Under the pieces are notes generated by a model. That model was not told the origin of the DNA. It saw only the letters and a list, made by a program, of their open reading frames with translations, and did no database searches. From positions 1-27,906 of IMG/VR virus record IMGVR_UViG_3300032214_001061: a stretch of DNA of 27,906 nt; one strand, given 5' to 3'. Shown in pieces: positions 1 to 7,537 of this stretch. The stretch's first letter is position 1. Every line of letters begins with the position of its first letter. Origin of the DNA: a virus. A program made the translations under genes and the position numbers.

Positions 1-951
1 AGCTCTCAATTCCTCAGCACCTGTATTCTTTTTAATATCTAATAAATCAAAGATGTCTTTGTGCCAAGGCTCAAGATAGATCGCCGCTGAACCTGGTCTA
101 CGTCCTTGTTGATTGAAGAATCTTAACGATTCATTTACAATCTTAAGATATTTTAATAAACCGCCAGCATAACCACCTGATGTTGAAATACGGCTTTCTT
201 TACTACGGATATTTGATAATGATAATCCAATACCTGCCGCGTCTGATGAGAAAGTGGAAATGTCATTTAACGTATGTAATAATCCTTCACGAGAGTCAGA
301 ATTGTTATAGTGAAGAACACAAGAAGCAAGTTGTGGAACTTTTGTACCAGCGTTGATCATAATAGGTGTTGCCTTTGAGATCAACTGATTAGATAATGAT
401 TTGTAGTATTCAAATGCATCCGCCATATTGGTTGTAACCCAAAGAGCAACTCTCATATACATATGTTGTGGTCTTTCAACTACCTGACCATTAGGTCTCT
501 TAAGTAGATACATTTCTTGTAATGATCTCCAAGCAAAGTAGTCGAAATTGTAATCATTATCATGATTGATTACCTCATCAATAGTATCTTCACCATATTC
601 TTTGATAGTATCAATTAACGCTTTGTTTACCACACCGTCTTCGTACAACATCATCATTGTTTGTGAAAAACTTTCATTTGTTTCCTTGTGATAAGAAGAA
701 ATTGCAACTGAAGATGCCAATCTTGAGTAGTCATGATGACTACCAGTGTAGGAAGCGGCAATCTCATAGATAAGTTTATCTAATTCTTTTGTTGTAACTT
801 CACCTTCAGTTGGAACCGAAGTAATTACCTTGATGAATATTTCGTCTGAGTTTACGTTCAAACCTTTTGATGATCGTTTTACACGATTGTAAATCTTTTG
901 TGGGTTAAATGATACTACCTCTCCCCCTCTTTTAATTATTTTTAATGACAT
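1..951 (-). CDS. nrdA: Ribonucleotide reductase class I large (alpha) subunit, C-terminus cut by window edge
   Basis: I translated this from the ATG at 949-951; the frame stays open for 317 codons to base 1, so only the N-terminal part is present. Residues about 1-90 look like an ATP-cone allosteric domain (opening MSLKIIKRGGEVVSFNPQKI). They are followed by the start of the catalytic barrel, with ATPIMINAGT at about 194-203 and a Cys in LASCVLHY (C211) that aligns with the redox-active C225 of E. coli NrdA. The segment GRRPGSAAIYLEPWH is also typical of class I alpha subunits. The enzyme reduces ribonucleoside diphosphates to deoxy forms in the host cytoplasm for phage DNA synthesis. It lies 8 bases after nrdB and is probably co-transcribed and translated with it. 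The thiyl-radical Cys and C-terminal Cys pair would lie beyond the edge and cannot be checked. Confidence 0.95.
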   Translation of the reverse strand, partial: MSLKIIKRGGEVVSFNPQKIYNRVKRSSKGLNVNSDEIFIKVITSVPTEGEVTTKELDKLIYEIAASYTGSHHDYSRLASSVAISSYHKETNESFSQTMMMLYEDGVVNKALIDTIKEYGEDTIDEVINHDNDYNFDYFAWRSLQEMYLLKRPNGQVVERPQHMYMRVALWVTTNMADAFEYYKSLSNQLISKATPIMINAGTKVPQLASCVLHYNNSDSREGLLHTLNDISTFSSDAAGIGLSLSNIRSKESRISTSGGYAGGLLKYLKIVNESLRFFNQQGRRPGSAAIYLEPWHKDIFDLLDIKKNTGAEELRA

Positions 952-959
952 ATCCTATT

Positions 960-1907
960 TTAAAAATCCTCTGTAAATGTTATAGTTTCGTTTAATTTCG
1001 CTTTTTGGTATTCCATCGTTCTTGACTCAAAGAAGTTACCTTTAGTTTCAACAGCAATTTGTTCCATGAACTTGAATGGTTGTTCGACATTGAATTCTTT
1101 ACTACATCCCAATTTAAGTAATAGTCCGTCAACAACAAACTCAAGATATTGTTTCATTAAGTTTGAGTTCATACCTATCAATGATACTGGTAATGATTCA
1201 GTAATAAATTCTTTTTCGATCTCAAGTGCAGATAACAAGATCTCTTTGATTCTTTTTTCTGATGGTTTTTCTTCCAAATGGTTATTTACCAAATGAATTG
1301 CGAAATCACAATGAAGGTTTTCGTCTTTGAAGATCAGTGAGTTTGCGTTACACAAACCTTGCATAATCCCTCTTGACTTCATCCAAAAAATAGAACAGAA
1401 AGAACCTGAAAAGAAAATACCTTCAACTGCCGCGAATGCTACTAATCTTTCCGCAAAGGATGAGTTATCAATCCATTCCAAAGCCCATTTTGCTTTTTTC
1501 TGAACTGCGGGTAATCTATCAATCGCATTAAAACATTCGTCTTTCTCTTTTGGATTACTGATGTATGTATCAATTAACAATGAATACATAAGTGAGTGTA
1601 TATTTTCCATCGCCAATTGCATTCCATAGAAAAACTTCGCCTCAGGATATTGTACCTCACGGTAGAAATTTTCCGCCAAATTCTCATTAACAATACCATC
1701 AGAAGCCGCGAAGAATGATAATACATTTTTAACAAAGTACTTTTCATTTTCGGTCAATGATTCCCAATCTCTAATGTCATTTGTTAAATCTACTTCCTCT
1801 GCCGTCCAAAATGCTGCTTGGTGTTGTTTGTAAAACTCCCATATATCATTGTGTTCAATAGGGAAGATGACAAATCGACCAGGATTTTCTGTTAATATTT
1901 TTTCCAT
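960..1907 (-). CDS. nrdB: Ribonucleotide reductase class Ia small (beta) subunit
   Basis: This 315-residue R2 protein houses the di-iron site and tyrosyl radical that starts catalysis in NrdA. The full ligand set can be read: D40 (in FWTAEEVDL), E101 and H104 with radical Tyr Y108 in the ExxHxxxY pattern (MENIHSLMY), E162 (AAVEGIFF), then E196 and H199 in DENLHCDF. The C-terminus TFTEDF is the kind of flexible tail that docks on the alpha subunit. It is shorter than E. coli R2 (375) and closer to compact R2 proteins. Retention of Tyr argues for class Ia rather than the Tyr-less Ic type. The upstream sequence is almost pure A/T with no Shine-Dalgarno site. The gene sits 18 bases after the helicase stop, and the nrdB-nrdA order means both are read from the same transcript. 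Confidence 0.97.
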   Translation of the reverse strand: MEKILTENPGRFVIFPIEHNDIWEFYKQHQAAFWTAEEVDLTNDIRDWESLTENEKYFVKNVLSFFAASDGIVNENLAENFYREVQYPEAKFFYGMQLAMENIHSLMYSLLIDTYISNPKEKDECFNAIDRLPAVQKKAKWALEWIDNSSFAERLVAFAAVEGIFFSGSFCSIFWMKSRGIMQGLCNANSLIFKDENLHCDFAIHLVNNHLEEKPSEKRIKEILLSALEIEKEFITESLPVSLIGMNSNLMKQYLEFVVDGLLLKLGCSKEFNVEQPFKFMEQIAVETKGNFFESRTMEYQKAKLNETITFTEDF

Positions 1908-1925
1908 ACTAAAATTTTATTTAAT

Positions 1926-3308
1926 TTAATTTTTTTGTGTTTCTCTTTCTTTACGTTTCTCGAGTAATTCTTTTACTCTCTGACGCTGTCTTTCTTCTTT
2001 CTGTTCTTCAAGACCTAAGAACGTAGTTGTACTTTCCGTATCAATATCAATCATCGCATTATCAAACTTACAGTTTTCAAATACAACCCCATCATCACCT
2101 ATTCTCGACTTAGTGATCGCAATTGTTGCCAATTTTAATTCTTTCTGTTGTAATGTCTTAGCAACTGAAATAATTACGTGTCCAACTTGTGCCTTTTTAA
2201 TCGATCCTCCCATTTGGTCTGTAGTCACAACCTCAGATGAGATTGATGATCTATTACCTTGTGTTGCGGTCCAACCAACAAGATTCATTTCGTGACACAT
2301 TGCCTCAAATGCTCTCATTACAGACCCCTCACTCTTCCATTCATCACCCAAGTTCTTATCGGGAACAACACAATCAATATAGTCTAATACAATCATATCA
2401 ATCTTAGTTCCATCAGCCACAATCTTTCTAATCTGATTTTTAATTTGTAACATCGTCATAGTATCAGATGGTAACTTTTTCAATATCAACTTGTTTGGCA
2501 TTGACTCTTCAATCTCAATAACCTTTTTCATTACTTCATCTTTTTTATCTGACAAATCGTCGGGGTGAACTTTAGTCCAAAGAATAAAATGTTTTCTTTG
2601 TATCACCTTTGGGTTGTCCTCAAAAAATACCTGAAGTACGTTAAATCCAAGGTTAAATGCGTGGTTTGAGATTTTTGTTAAAACCGTTGATTTACCTACA
2701 CCTGTTGGTGCTAAGATAACACCAATTTCTCCTTTTGCCAAACCACCCTTTAACAATTTATCAATACCTGGTATTCCCATTGGAATTGGATGTCTATAAT
2801 CTTCTTCTAATACTTGGTCTAAATTAGAGAATACATCCAACATAGAAGTATCTTTATTCCCCACAAGTAACGCTTCTCTAACAAGTTCTTCAAGAGTATC
2901 GTAGTTCTCAAACTCACCACCGTCGATGATCTTTTGAGCTTTACCCATTACTTTTTGAAGCTCCTGTTGTTTACAGAATTTCAACGCTTTTTCTTGTACG
3001 AAAGATACGCCATCAATAGTTACATCCTTAATTTTCTTAATTGTGTCCAATACAATTTTGGATGCAATCTCTTGTTGAAGTTCGGATTTTGTGATTTGTT
3101 CTAATGTCTCAAAGGATGGTGTGTGATCGTATTTTTGATAATACTCTCGAATCATTTGAATTAAAATTTTGAAATACTTGTTTTCAAAATAATTATTCTC
3201 AATTACATCGATGATTGATGTTGAAAAGTCCCTATCTACAATGATTTGATTTAATAATTGTAGTTGGAACTGTTGTCCGAGGTACTCAAAATTTTTACTT
3301 GCCGCCAT
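1926..3308 (-). CDS. 41: DnaB-family replicative helicase, T4 gp41-like
   Basis: A 460-residue RecA-fold hexameric helicase that would unwind the phage replication fork 5' to 3'. Residues about 1-150 form a DnaB-like N-terminal helical domain. The motor domain follows, with Walker A at 200-208 (APTGVGKST), a catalytic Glu at 230 in VFFED, Walker B at about 304-309 (DMIVLDY) and a sensor-like GWTATQGNRSS at 345-355. The C-terminal 30 residues are strongly charged (repeated Glu/Arg/Lys). Walker A and the length fit gp41-type phage helicases better than host DnaB; that family assignment comes from motifs, not a search. The start is supported by an AAAGGA-like ribosome site about 8 bases upstream of the ATG, and a TATTTAT motif lies 22 bases before it. 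No primase (gp61) or helicase loader (gp59) is recognisable in this window. Confidence 0.9.
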   Translation of the reverse strand: MAASKNFEYLGQQFQLQLLNQIIVDRDFSTSIIDVIENNYFENKYFKILIQMIREYYQKYDHTPSFETLEQITKSELQQEIASKIVLDTIKKIKDVTIDGVSFVQEKALKFCKQQELQKVMGKAQKIIDGGEFENYDTLEELVREALLVGNKDTSMLDVFSNLDQVLEEDYRHPIPMGIPGIDKLLKGGLAKGEIGVILAPTGVGKSTVLTKISNHAFNLGFNVLQVFFEDNPKVIQRKHFILWTKVHPDDLSDKKDEVMKKVIEIEESMPNKLILKKLPSDTMTMLQIKNQIRKIVADGTKIDMIVLDYIDCVVPDKNLGDEWKSEGSVMRAFEAMCHEMNLVGWTATQGNRSSISSEVVTTDQMGGSIKKAQVGHVIISVAKTLQQKELKLATIAITKSRIGDDGVVFENCKFDNAMIDIDTESTTTFLGLEEQKEERQRQRVKELLEKRKERETQKN

Positions 3309-3330
3309 ACTTTTTCCTTTCTTTAGTAAA

Positions 3331-3338
3331 GATAAATA
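3331..3338 (-). promoter_or_regulatory. TATTTATC motif before the helicase gene
   Basis: The coding strand reads TATTTATC here, 22 bases before the helicase ATG, in the short gap after the 149-residue gene. It is the only copy placed directly before a replication gene; the others precede tail genes. Promoter function is inferred from recurrence only. Confidence 0.35.
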
Positions 3339-3341
3339 CTA

Positions 3342-3791
3342 TCAATTTTTAATAAGTTGTGGGTAAAAATAAATTAAATTTTTAGCTGAAAAAATGTCAG
3401 TTAGTTGACTTAGTATAGATTTTAACTTTGGGCGTAGGTCTACGGTATATCTGACCTTTGGGGGGTATACTTTAGCATCGAACTGTCTCTGACAAATTGT
3501 CATATCACCAATCCTAATTATGAGATTAAAATTCTCAGGTCCCTCTGTAATTGAGGTGTTAAGTACTTCAGGACTCTCAGAAATTTCAAACTGATTATCC
3601 AACATATACACAACAGATCTCATCTTCAAATCGTACATCATTTCGTTACATAAATCCGTAACATAGTTATGAAGTGATTCAGATTTAGAAGTGGTTTTAT
3701 TAAACCCTCTTACATTAAAAAACCTTTGAACTACTATGTTCTCATTACACATTAACAAAAACTCTACTTTTGTTATATCCTGCTCTTTCAT
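3342..3791 (-). CDS. Conserved-position hypothetical protein, 149 residues
   Basis: I do not recognise this protein. It starts at an ATG and lies 8 bases downstream of the nuclease gene. It has a mixed alpha/beta composition, no membrane segment and no signal peptide. It contains two Cys near the middle and N-terminal parts (MCNEN, DLCNEM), one in ICQRQFDA, and a hydrophobic C-terminal stretch (NLIYFYPQLIKN). The central segment NFNLIIRIGDMTICQRQF looks like paired beta strands. Its place between the Rnh-type nuclease and the helicase suggests a replication accessory role (T4 places small fork proteins near such genes), but nothing in the sequence proves this. It could equally be an anti-host protein carried in the replication operon. 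Confidence 0.75.
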   Translation of the reverse strand: MKEQDITKVEFLLMCNENIVVQRFFNVRGFNKTTSKSESLHNYVTDLCNEMMYDLKMRSVVYMLDNQFEISESPEVLNTSITEGPENFNLIIRIGDMTICQRQFDAKVYPPKVRYTVDLRPKLKSILSQLTDIFSAKNLIYFYPQLIKN

Positions 3792-3799
3792 TCGTTTTT

Positions 3800-4840
3800 T
3801 TAGTTTTGTTTGTTTCTAAATTTTGTTTTTTCTTTTCTTGTTAACTTAAGAAATGGTTTCAAAAAACTTACCCAAGCGTCGTCACCCTTTGGTAGGTATT
3901 TGAAGAACCCGTCTTCCATCATCATTCTAATTAGATTTCTATGTCCTCTTCCGTCGGGATCCATCGACTCAGTGTGATATAGTCTAACTAATTCTTTGTC
4001 CTCATCACTTAAGAGTGGTTCATCCAAGTCGACAAGTTTTTGGTTGATTACAAAAAATTCATCACCAAAAATACCTTCTTTAGTTTTACCACTTAATAGA
4101 TTCTGAAGAGCTACGTTCCCCTTTTCCTCCTTAAGTAAATTAGTACTTCTACCCAAAATATAGGGTATTTGTACTATTTCTTCAAGTAGTTCAGGAAATA
4201 ATTTAACTAAAGTTTTCTCACCAAGATAAAAGATCCCGTCAATGTTGTCGGAACTATCACCAGTGAGTATCTTTACAGTTTTAACATTAAAGTGGGGAAC
4301 TTCAATATCATGTAATTTAATCTTGTCCCCCAACTTGTAATATTGTTTTGTGGATGGCGAATAAATAGATACTTTCTCAGAGATAAGTTGAGTTAAATCC
4401 CTATCACTTGAGAATATAGTTTTTGTCTCATCTAAGGACACTTGACAGTAATAAGCTATCAAGTCATCAGCTTCTGAGTGTTCTGTCTCCAGTTGTCTCA
4501 CAAACATCTCCTCGAGGTATTGTCTAACCCTCTGTTTTTGTTCCAAGAAAGCATCTTCTTTTTGTTCTGATTCGGAAGGTCTCCGATTCAATTTGTACTT
4601 TGGGTAAATCAATCTTCTTTGTGAAGATGAGGTTTTAGAATCCCAAAATACCACAACCTTATCATAGTTGTGTTCTTCCAAGAATTTACGAAGAGTATTT
4701 AGAAAGTGCCAAACACCACCAACGTGTCTCCCATTGTGATAGAACTCTCTAACACCGTGAAACCCAATTTTCAATAAATTATTTCCGTCTACTAATAATG
4801 TTTTGGACACTTCCTTTAATCTTGAATGATTTCTACTCAA
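3800..4840 (-). CDS. rnh: 5' nuclease of the FEN family, T4 RNase H-like
   Basis: A 346-residue structure-specific 5'-3' nuclease that would remove RNA primers and flaps from lagging-strand fragments. The acidic residues of the family are all visible: D18 in LLVDGNN, D67 in VVVFWDS, E123/D125/D126 in SEADDLIAYY, D146/D148 in SSDRDL, and D195/D198 in TGDSSDNI. The last of these leads into the helix-3-turn-helix DNA-binding region (YLGEKTLVKLFPELLEEI). The start codon is TTG, overlapping the last 8 bases of uvsX. No in-frame ATG exists before the first catalytic motif, so a non-AUG start is required; GGAAGAGG just upstream can serve as ribosome site. The arrangement implies translational coupling to UvsX. 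Pol I 5' nuclease domains share the motifs, but size and context favour T4 Rnh. Confidence 0.9.
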   Translation of the reverse strand: MSRNHSRLKEVSKTLLVDGNNLLKIGFHGVREFYHNGRHVGGVWHFLNTLRKFLEEHNYDKVVVFWDSKTSSSQRRLIYPKYKLNRRPSESEQKEDAFLEQKQRVRQYLEEMFVRQLETEHSEADDLIAYYCQVSLDETKTIFSSDRDLTQLISEKVSIYSPSTKQYYKLGDKIKLHDIEVPHFNVKTVKILTGDSSDNIDGIFYLGEKTLVKLFPELLEEIVQIPYILGRSTNLLKEEKGNVALQNLLSGKTKEGIFGDEFFVINQKLVDLDEPLLSDEDKELVRLYHTESMDPDGRGHRNLIRMMMEDGFFKYLPKGDDAWVSFLKPFLKLTRKEKTKFRNKQN

Positions 4841-5840
4841 CCTCTTCCTTTTCCGTTTTCAAATCAAAGTCACCATCAACTCCGATTATGTCTTTCCAAT
4901 AGTCCGCATATTCTTTCTTATACTTCTCTATTGATGCTTTCTCCTCTGTTGTATCTTTACCTGGCAAGAAACCGTGTGGTGTTACAATAATTCTTCCGTC
5001 TTCAAAACCAAGACCATTGATGTGGTTTTTCATAACCGACACTTTTGTTCTTTGAGCAAACTTTACAGTTCTCTTGTCTTTTGTTGCCGTGATCTTTGTT
5101 GTTCCTGCACCTTTTTGGTTACCAAATAAGAATACCAAAGAAGAGTTTAACCAAATCGCTTCACCACCTTTTGCTTTAATCTTTGGTTGACCAAATGGAT
5201 TGTCAGGTAATTCTACCCAAGGTTGATTAACAATGATTAAGGTATTCTCATGTTTAGAATCTGATTTACGTGAACCTGAAATTCTTTGGTTAATACCCAT
5301 ACCAATTTTATCTGCTAATGTTGAGGCATTATGTTGTTTACCACCCTTACCTTCATAAGTCATTTTACAAGGAACTGATCCAACTGAATCCCACATAATA
5401 CAAAGTGAGTAATCTAACTCACCTTTTTGTTGTGCGTCCAATAGTTCGTTAATATAATCTGTGATCTGTTCAATGTAACTGAAGTTGTTATTGAATAGGA
5501 AGAACCCGTCCCAAGTTAACTCACCTGTTTCTTCATCAACTACTTCCTCACATTCAAACCCCATAAGTTTAGCATGTTCAAAAGACCATTTTTGTTCTGT
5601 AATAATGAACACAGGTAGGATACCTTTCTTTTGAGCATCAACAGCCGTTTTTACTAATGCCGTTGTTTTTCCTGTATCGGAGTGACCTAAATACATGTTA
5701 AGGTGTCCAATTGCAGGACCAGGTAAACCTACCGCATCTAAGAAGTCGGAACCAAGATCAAAAAATCTTTGTGGTTTGTATTTTGCATCTGAAGAGAATT
5801 TTTTCTTCAGTGAACTAAAGTCGTTTTTTTTAAGTGCCAT
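4833..5840 (-). CDS. uvsX: RecA-like recombinase, UvsX
   Basis: A 335-residue strand-exchange recombinase for recombination-dependent replication and repair. Walker A is at 52-60 (GHSDTGKTT); a Glu in IITEQK (E82) sits where RecA has its catalytic Glu; Walker B ends at D151 (LCIMWDSVGS). A DNA-binding loop region with INQRISGSRK follows, then a VNQPW segment and GGEAIWLNSS. The C-terminal tail is acidic, as in UvsX, which tunes displacement of gp32 from DNA. The length is somewhat below T4 UvsX (391). The gene lies just downstream of gp32 and a terminator, so it needs its own promoter or read-through. It overlaps the following nuclease gene. Host RecA is excluded by the divergent motifs and phage context. 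Confidence 0.93.
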   Translation of the reverse strand: MALKKNDFSSLKKKFSSDAKYKPQRFFDLGSDFLDAVGLPGPAIGHLNMYLGHSDTGKTTALVKTAVDAQKKGILPVFIITEQKWSFEHAKLMGFECEEVVDEETGELTWDGFFLFNNNFSYIEQITDYINELLDAQQKGELDYSLCIMWDSVGSVPCKMTYEGKGGKQHNASTLADKIGMGINQRISGSRKSDSKHENTLIIVNQPWVELPDNPFGQPKIKAKGGEAIWLNSSLVFLFGNQKGAGTTKITATKDKRTVKFAQRTKVSVMKNHINGLGFEDGRIIVTPHGFLPGKDTTEEKASIEKYKKEYADYWKDIIGVDGDFDLKTEKEEVE

Positions 5841-5870
5841 ATTTTTTGTATTACTATATAAAATATAAAC

Positions 5871-5901
5871 AAAAAAACGGGAACAATAAACTGCTCCCGT
5901 T
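5871..5901 (-). terminator. Intrinsic terminator after gp32
   Basis: Coding strand: a 7-base stem (AACGGGA pairing with TCCCGTT, arms 5895-5901 and 5876-5882) with a 12-base loop, followed by a T run from the A tract at 5871-5877. It sits about 20 bases past the gp32 stop and separates gp32 from uvsX. Confidence 0.85.
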
Positions 5902-5920
5902 CATTTAATTTGATAATAAA

Positions 5921-6787
5921 TTAGAATGGTAATTCTTCATCAATCTCAGCGTTTGCTTGTGGGTCAGCAACTTCATTGATTGATTTTGGTGTTGGTGTTC
6001 CTCCCATAGAAACTTCTGATGTTTCAGTGTTAGAGTAAACATAACCACCTTTTTCTGAGTCCCAACGTGGAGTTTCTCCTCTTGCGATTGCCTCTAAATA
6101 CTCAACCGCTTTTTTAGAATATACATCCTCCCAAGTCAATTCATCACCAACCCAATCGGACATTTGTGTTTCGTCTTCTGAAATTGGGGATGGATCATCA
6201 TACATTACAGTTTGAATTACTGTGTAAGTTGCTCCTTTTGGGGTTTTTGCTTTGGTTAACTCAAGGATTAAATCACGTCCTTTGTCAGGGTCAGTAACGT
6301 CACCTTTAGCTTTCCAAATTGGAATAATTTTATCAAGGATCCCTTCTTGTTTGTAGTTGTGTTTGAATCTCCAAAACTTAACTCCGTCTTGTTCGTTATC
6401 ACGGTCGATAACTTTAACAATATAGAATTTACGTGCTTTGTATTGTTTAGCAAGTTCTTTGTCAGACTCTTTTCCTGTTGACATCAATTCTTCATACACT
6501 TCATTAAGTGGTGAACGCTCGTTGTCATTCTTAGCAGGGTCGTAGAACTTTTGCCATTTTCCATCTACAAAAACTTCATGGAACCATACTTCTTTGAAAG
6601 GTGATGATCCGTCCGTTGTTGGTAGGATTCGGAGCTTTCTTTGTCCTTGTTTTTCTGTGTCTTTTAGGATTGCCGCGAAATACTTTTTCATTCGGTCTTC
6701 AGAAGACATTTTTGAGTTTGAGTTTGTAAAACTCTGAGTGGATTGTTCGTACTGCGCTAGTACTGCATCTAAAACATTTGTCGCCAT
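5921..6787 (-). CDS. 32: Single-stranded DNA-binding protein, gp32-like, without zinc site
   Basis: This 288-residue protein coats single-stranded DNA during replication and recombination and would coordinate UvsX, helicase and nuclease. Residues about 1-45 form a basic/helical N-terminal arm (SSEDRMKKYFAAILK). The core follows with gp32-like landmarks: RKLRILPT, PFKEVWFHEVFVDGKW, FYDPAKND, ARKFYIVKVIDRD, FWRFKHNY and GRDLILELT. The C-terminal 60 residues are acidic and flexible. T4 gp32 binds zinc through one His and three Cys; this protein contains no Cys at all, although H69 remains, so the zinc knuckle is lost. The last residues are DEELPF, like the tip of bacterial SSB rather than that of T4 gp32. 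A strong promoter and a terminator flank the gene, making it a monocistronic, probably abundant transcript. Confidence 0.9.
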   Translation of the reverse strand: MATNVLDAVLAQYEQSTQSFTNSNSKMSSEDRMKKYFAAILKDTEKQGQRKLRILPTTDGSSPFKEVWFHEVFVDGKWQKFYDPAKNDNERSPLNEVYEELMSTGKESDKELAKQYKARKFYIVKVIDRDNEQDGVKFWRFKHNYKQEGILDKIIPIWKAKGDVTDPDKGRDLILELTKAKTPKGATYTVIQTVMYDDPSPISEDETQMSDWVGDELTWEDVYSKKAVEYLEAIARGETPRWDSEKGGYVYSNTETSEVSMGGTPTPKSINEVADPQANAEIDEELPF

Positions 6788-6816
6788 ATATTAAATTATT
6801 TAAAGTTTATGATATA

Positions 6817-6845
6817 AGTATAGTAGTTAAAAATTGTAATGTCAA
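6817..6845 (-). promoter_or_regulatory. Sigma70-type promoter for gp32
   Basis: The coding strand has TTGACA at 6845-6840, exactly 17 bases of spacer, then TATACT at 6822-6817. This is a near-consensus bacterial housekeeping promoter. The ATG of gp32 lies 29 bases after the -10 box. The -35 box begins just after the T run of the preceding terminator. Transcription is predicted to start near 6810. Confidence 0.7.
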
Positions 6846-6850
6846 CATAC

Positions 6851-6877
6851 AAAAAAAGGTCTCAAATGAGACCTTTT
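6851..6877 (-). terminator. Intrinsic terminator after the Pro/Ala-rich gene
   Basis: A perfect 10-base stem, AAAAGGTCTC with GAGACCTTTT (6854-6863 and 6868-6877), with a 4-base loop. The coding strand continues into a T run at 6857-6851. It starts a few bases past the stop at 6880 and closes the tail transcription unit before the gp32 promoter. The symmetric A/T flanks could allow some activity in the other direction. Confidence 0.9.
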
Positions 6878-6879
6878 AA

Positions 6880-7536
6880 TTATATGTTATAGTCTGTTGC
6901 CTTTGGTAGATATTCGTCAAAAGAATCTTCAACATCTTTAGAACTAAAGTTTTGAACGTCGTCTGCCGTTAAAACGTATTCTTTACCTGTTTTTTCCATG
7001 TCTTCCATTTTATCTTGGAAGAAATCTGAAAGTTTTTGTTTGAATGGTCCTGAATCTAATGATCTAAGTTCTAGTTTTTCTTGTGCTGTTTTAGGTCTCA
7101 TCTTTTCAATTTGAGCATCTAATGCGTCGATCTTAGTCACTAACTGATCCATTTCACCAAGTTTTTCTTGCATTTTATTAAGTTGGTCAAATAGGTTGTT
7201 AAAATATTCTTCTTGTTTGTCAGCAATACTTGTTTGAGTATCAACTAAATCAGTAATATCTAATTCTTCAACTTCCTCTTCACCTTCACCGCCAATTTCT
7301 TCCACGTCCGGATCTGTAGCAACATCTACAGGTTTGTTTTCTTCAGCTGGAGGTGCTGGTGGTGCCGGAGCAGCTGCTGCTGCCGCAGGATCTGCCGGTG
7401 GAGCCCCTGCCGCTGCAGGATCTGCAGGTGGAGCCGTGGGGTCTACAGGTGGTAATGGTTCCTCTTGTTCCATGATATACTTATTGATACGATTGTATCT
7501 ATCTAATTCTTTTAATATTTTTTGATCAATTGCCAT
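6880..7536 (-). CDS. Pro/Ala-rich coiled-coil protein, probable virion component
   Basis: I do not recognise a named family. Residues 1-25 form a charged helix. About 26-75 is a flexible linker built from repeats of the type PPADPAAAGA, encoded by a locally GC-rich 30-base direct repeat that stands out from the AT-rich surroundings. Residues 76-100 are very acidic (EEIGGEGEEEVEEL). About 105-150 is predicted coiled coil (QEEYFNNLFDQLNKMQEKLG, then EMDQLVTKIDALDAQIEKM). The C-terminal part contains ELRSLDSGPFKQKLSDFF. There are no Cys residues. It is the last gene of the tail unit, one base after the 74-residue gene, and is followed by a strong terminator, so a structural or assembly role in the virion is likely. 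That role is inferred from position only. Confidence 0.8.
   Translation of the reverse strand: MAIDQKILKELDRYNRINKYIMEQEEPLPPVDPTAPPADPAAAGAPPADPAAAAAAPAPPAPPAEENKPVDVATDPDVEEIGGEGEEEVEELDITDLVDTQTSIADKQEEYFNNLFDQLNKMQEKLGEMDQLVTKIDALDAQIEKMRPKTAQEKLELRSLDSGPFKQKLSDFFQDKMEDMEKTGKEYVLTADDVQNFSSKDVEDSFDEYLPKATDYNI
7340..7436. repeat. GC-rich 30-base direct repeat in the Pro/Ala linker
   Basis: Two close copies of a 24-base block containing GCAGGATCTGC and GGTGGAGCC, beginning at 7382 and 7412 on the plus strand, give a 30-base period that encodes PPADPAAA-type units. Alanine GCN tracts extend the repetitive zone to about 7340. Slippage could change linker length. Confidence 0.7.
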
Positions 7537-7537
7537 T

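Noticed and set aside
1066-1296. Plus-strand ORFs inside nrdB and other genes (also 2113-2295, 8473-8667, 9673-9949, 17097-17722, 24049-24303)
   Set aside because: All are short, lie wholly inside strongly supported minus-strand genes and show no recognisable protein features.
6268-6453. Minus-strand ORF of 61 residues within gp32
   Set aside because: Alternative-frame shadow of the gp32 gene with no start signal of its own.
7340-7436. CRISPR-like or regulatory iteron array
   Set aside because: Only two imperfect 30-base units, in frame and encoding Pro/Ala repeats, without spacers of constant size.
7334-7525. Plus-strand Ala/Gly-rich ORF opposite the Pro/Ala-rich gene
   Set aside because: It is the mirror image of the GC-rich repeat; codon-phase and operon context support the minus-strand gene only.
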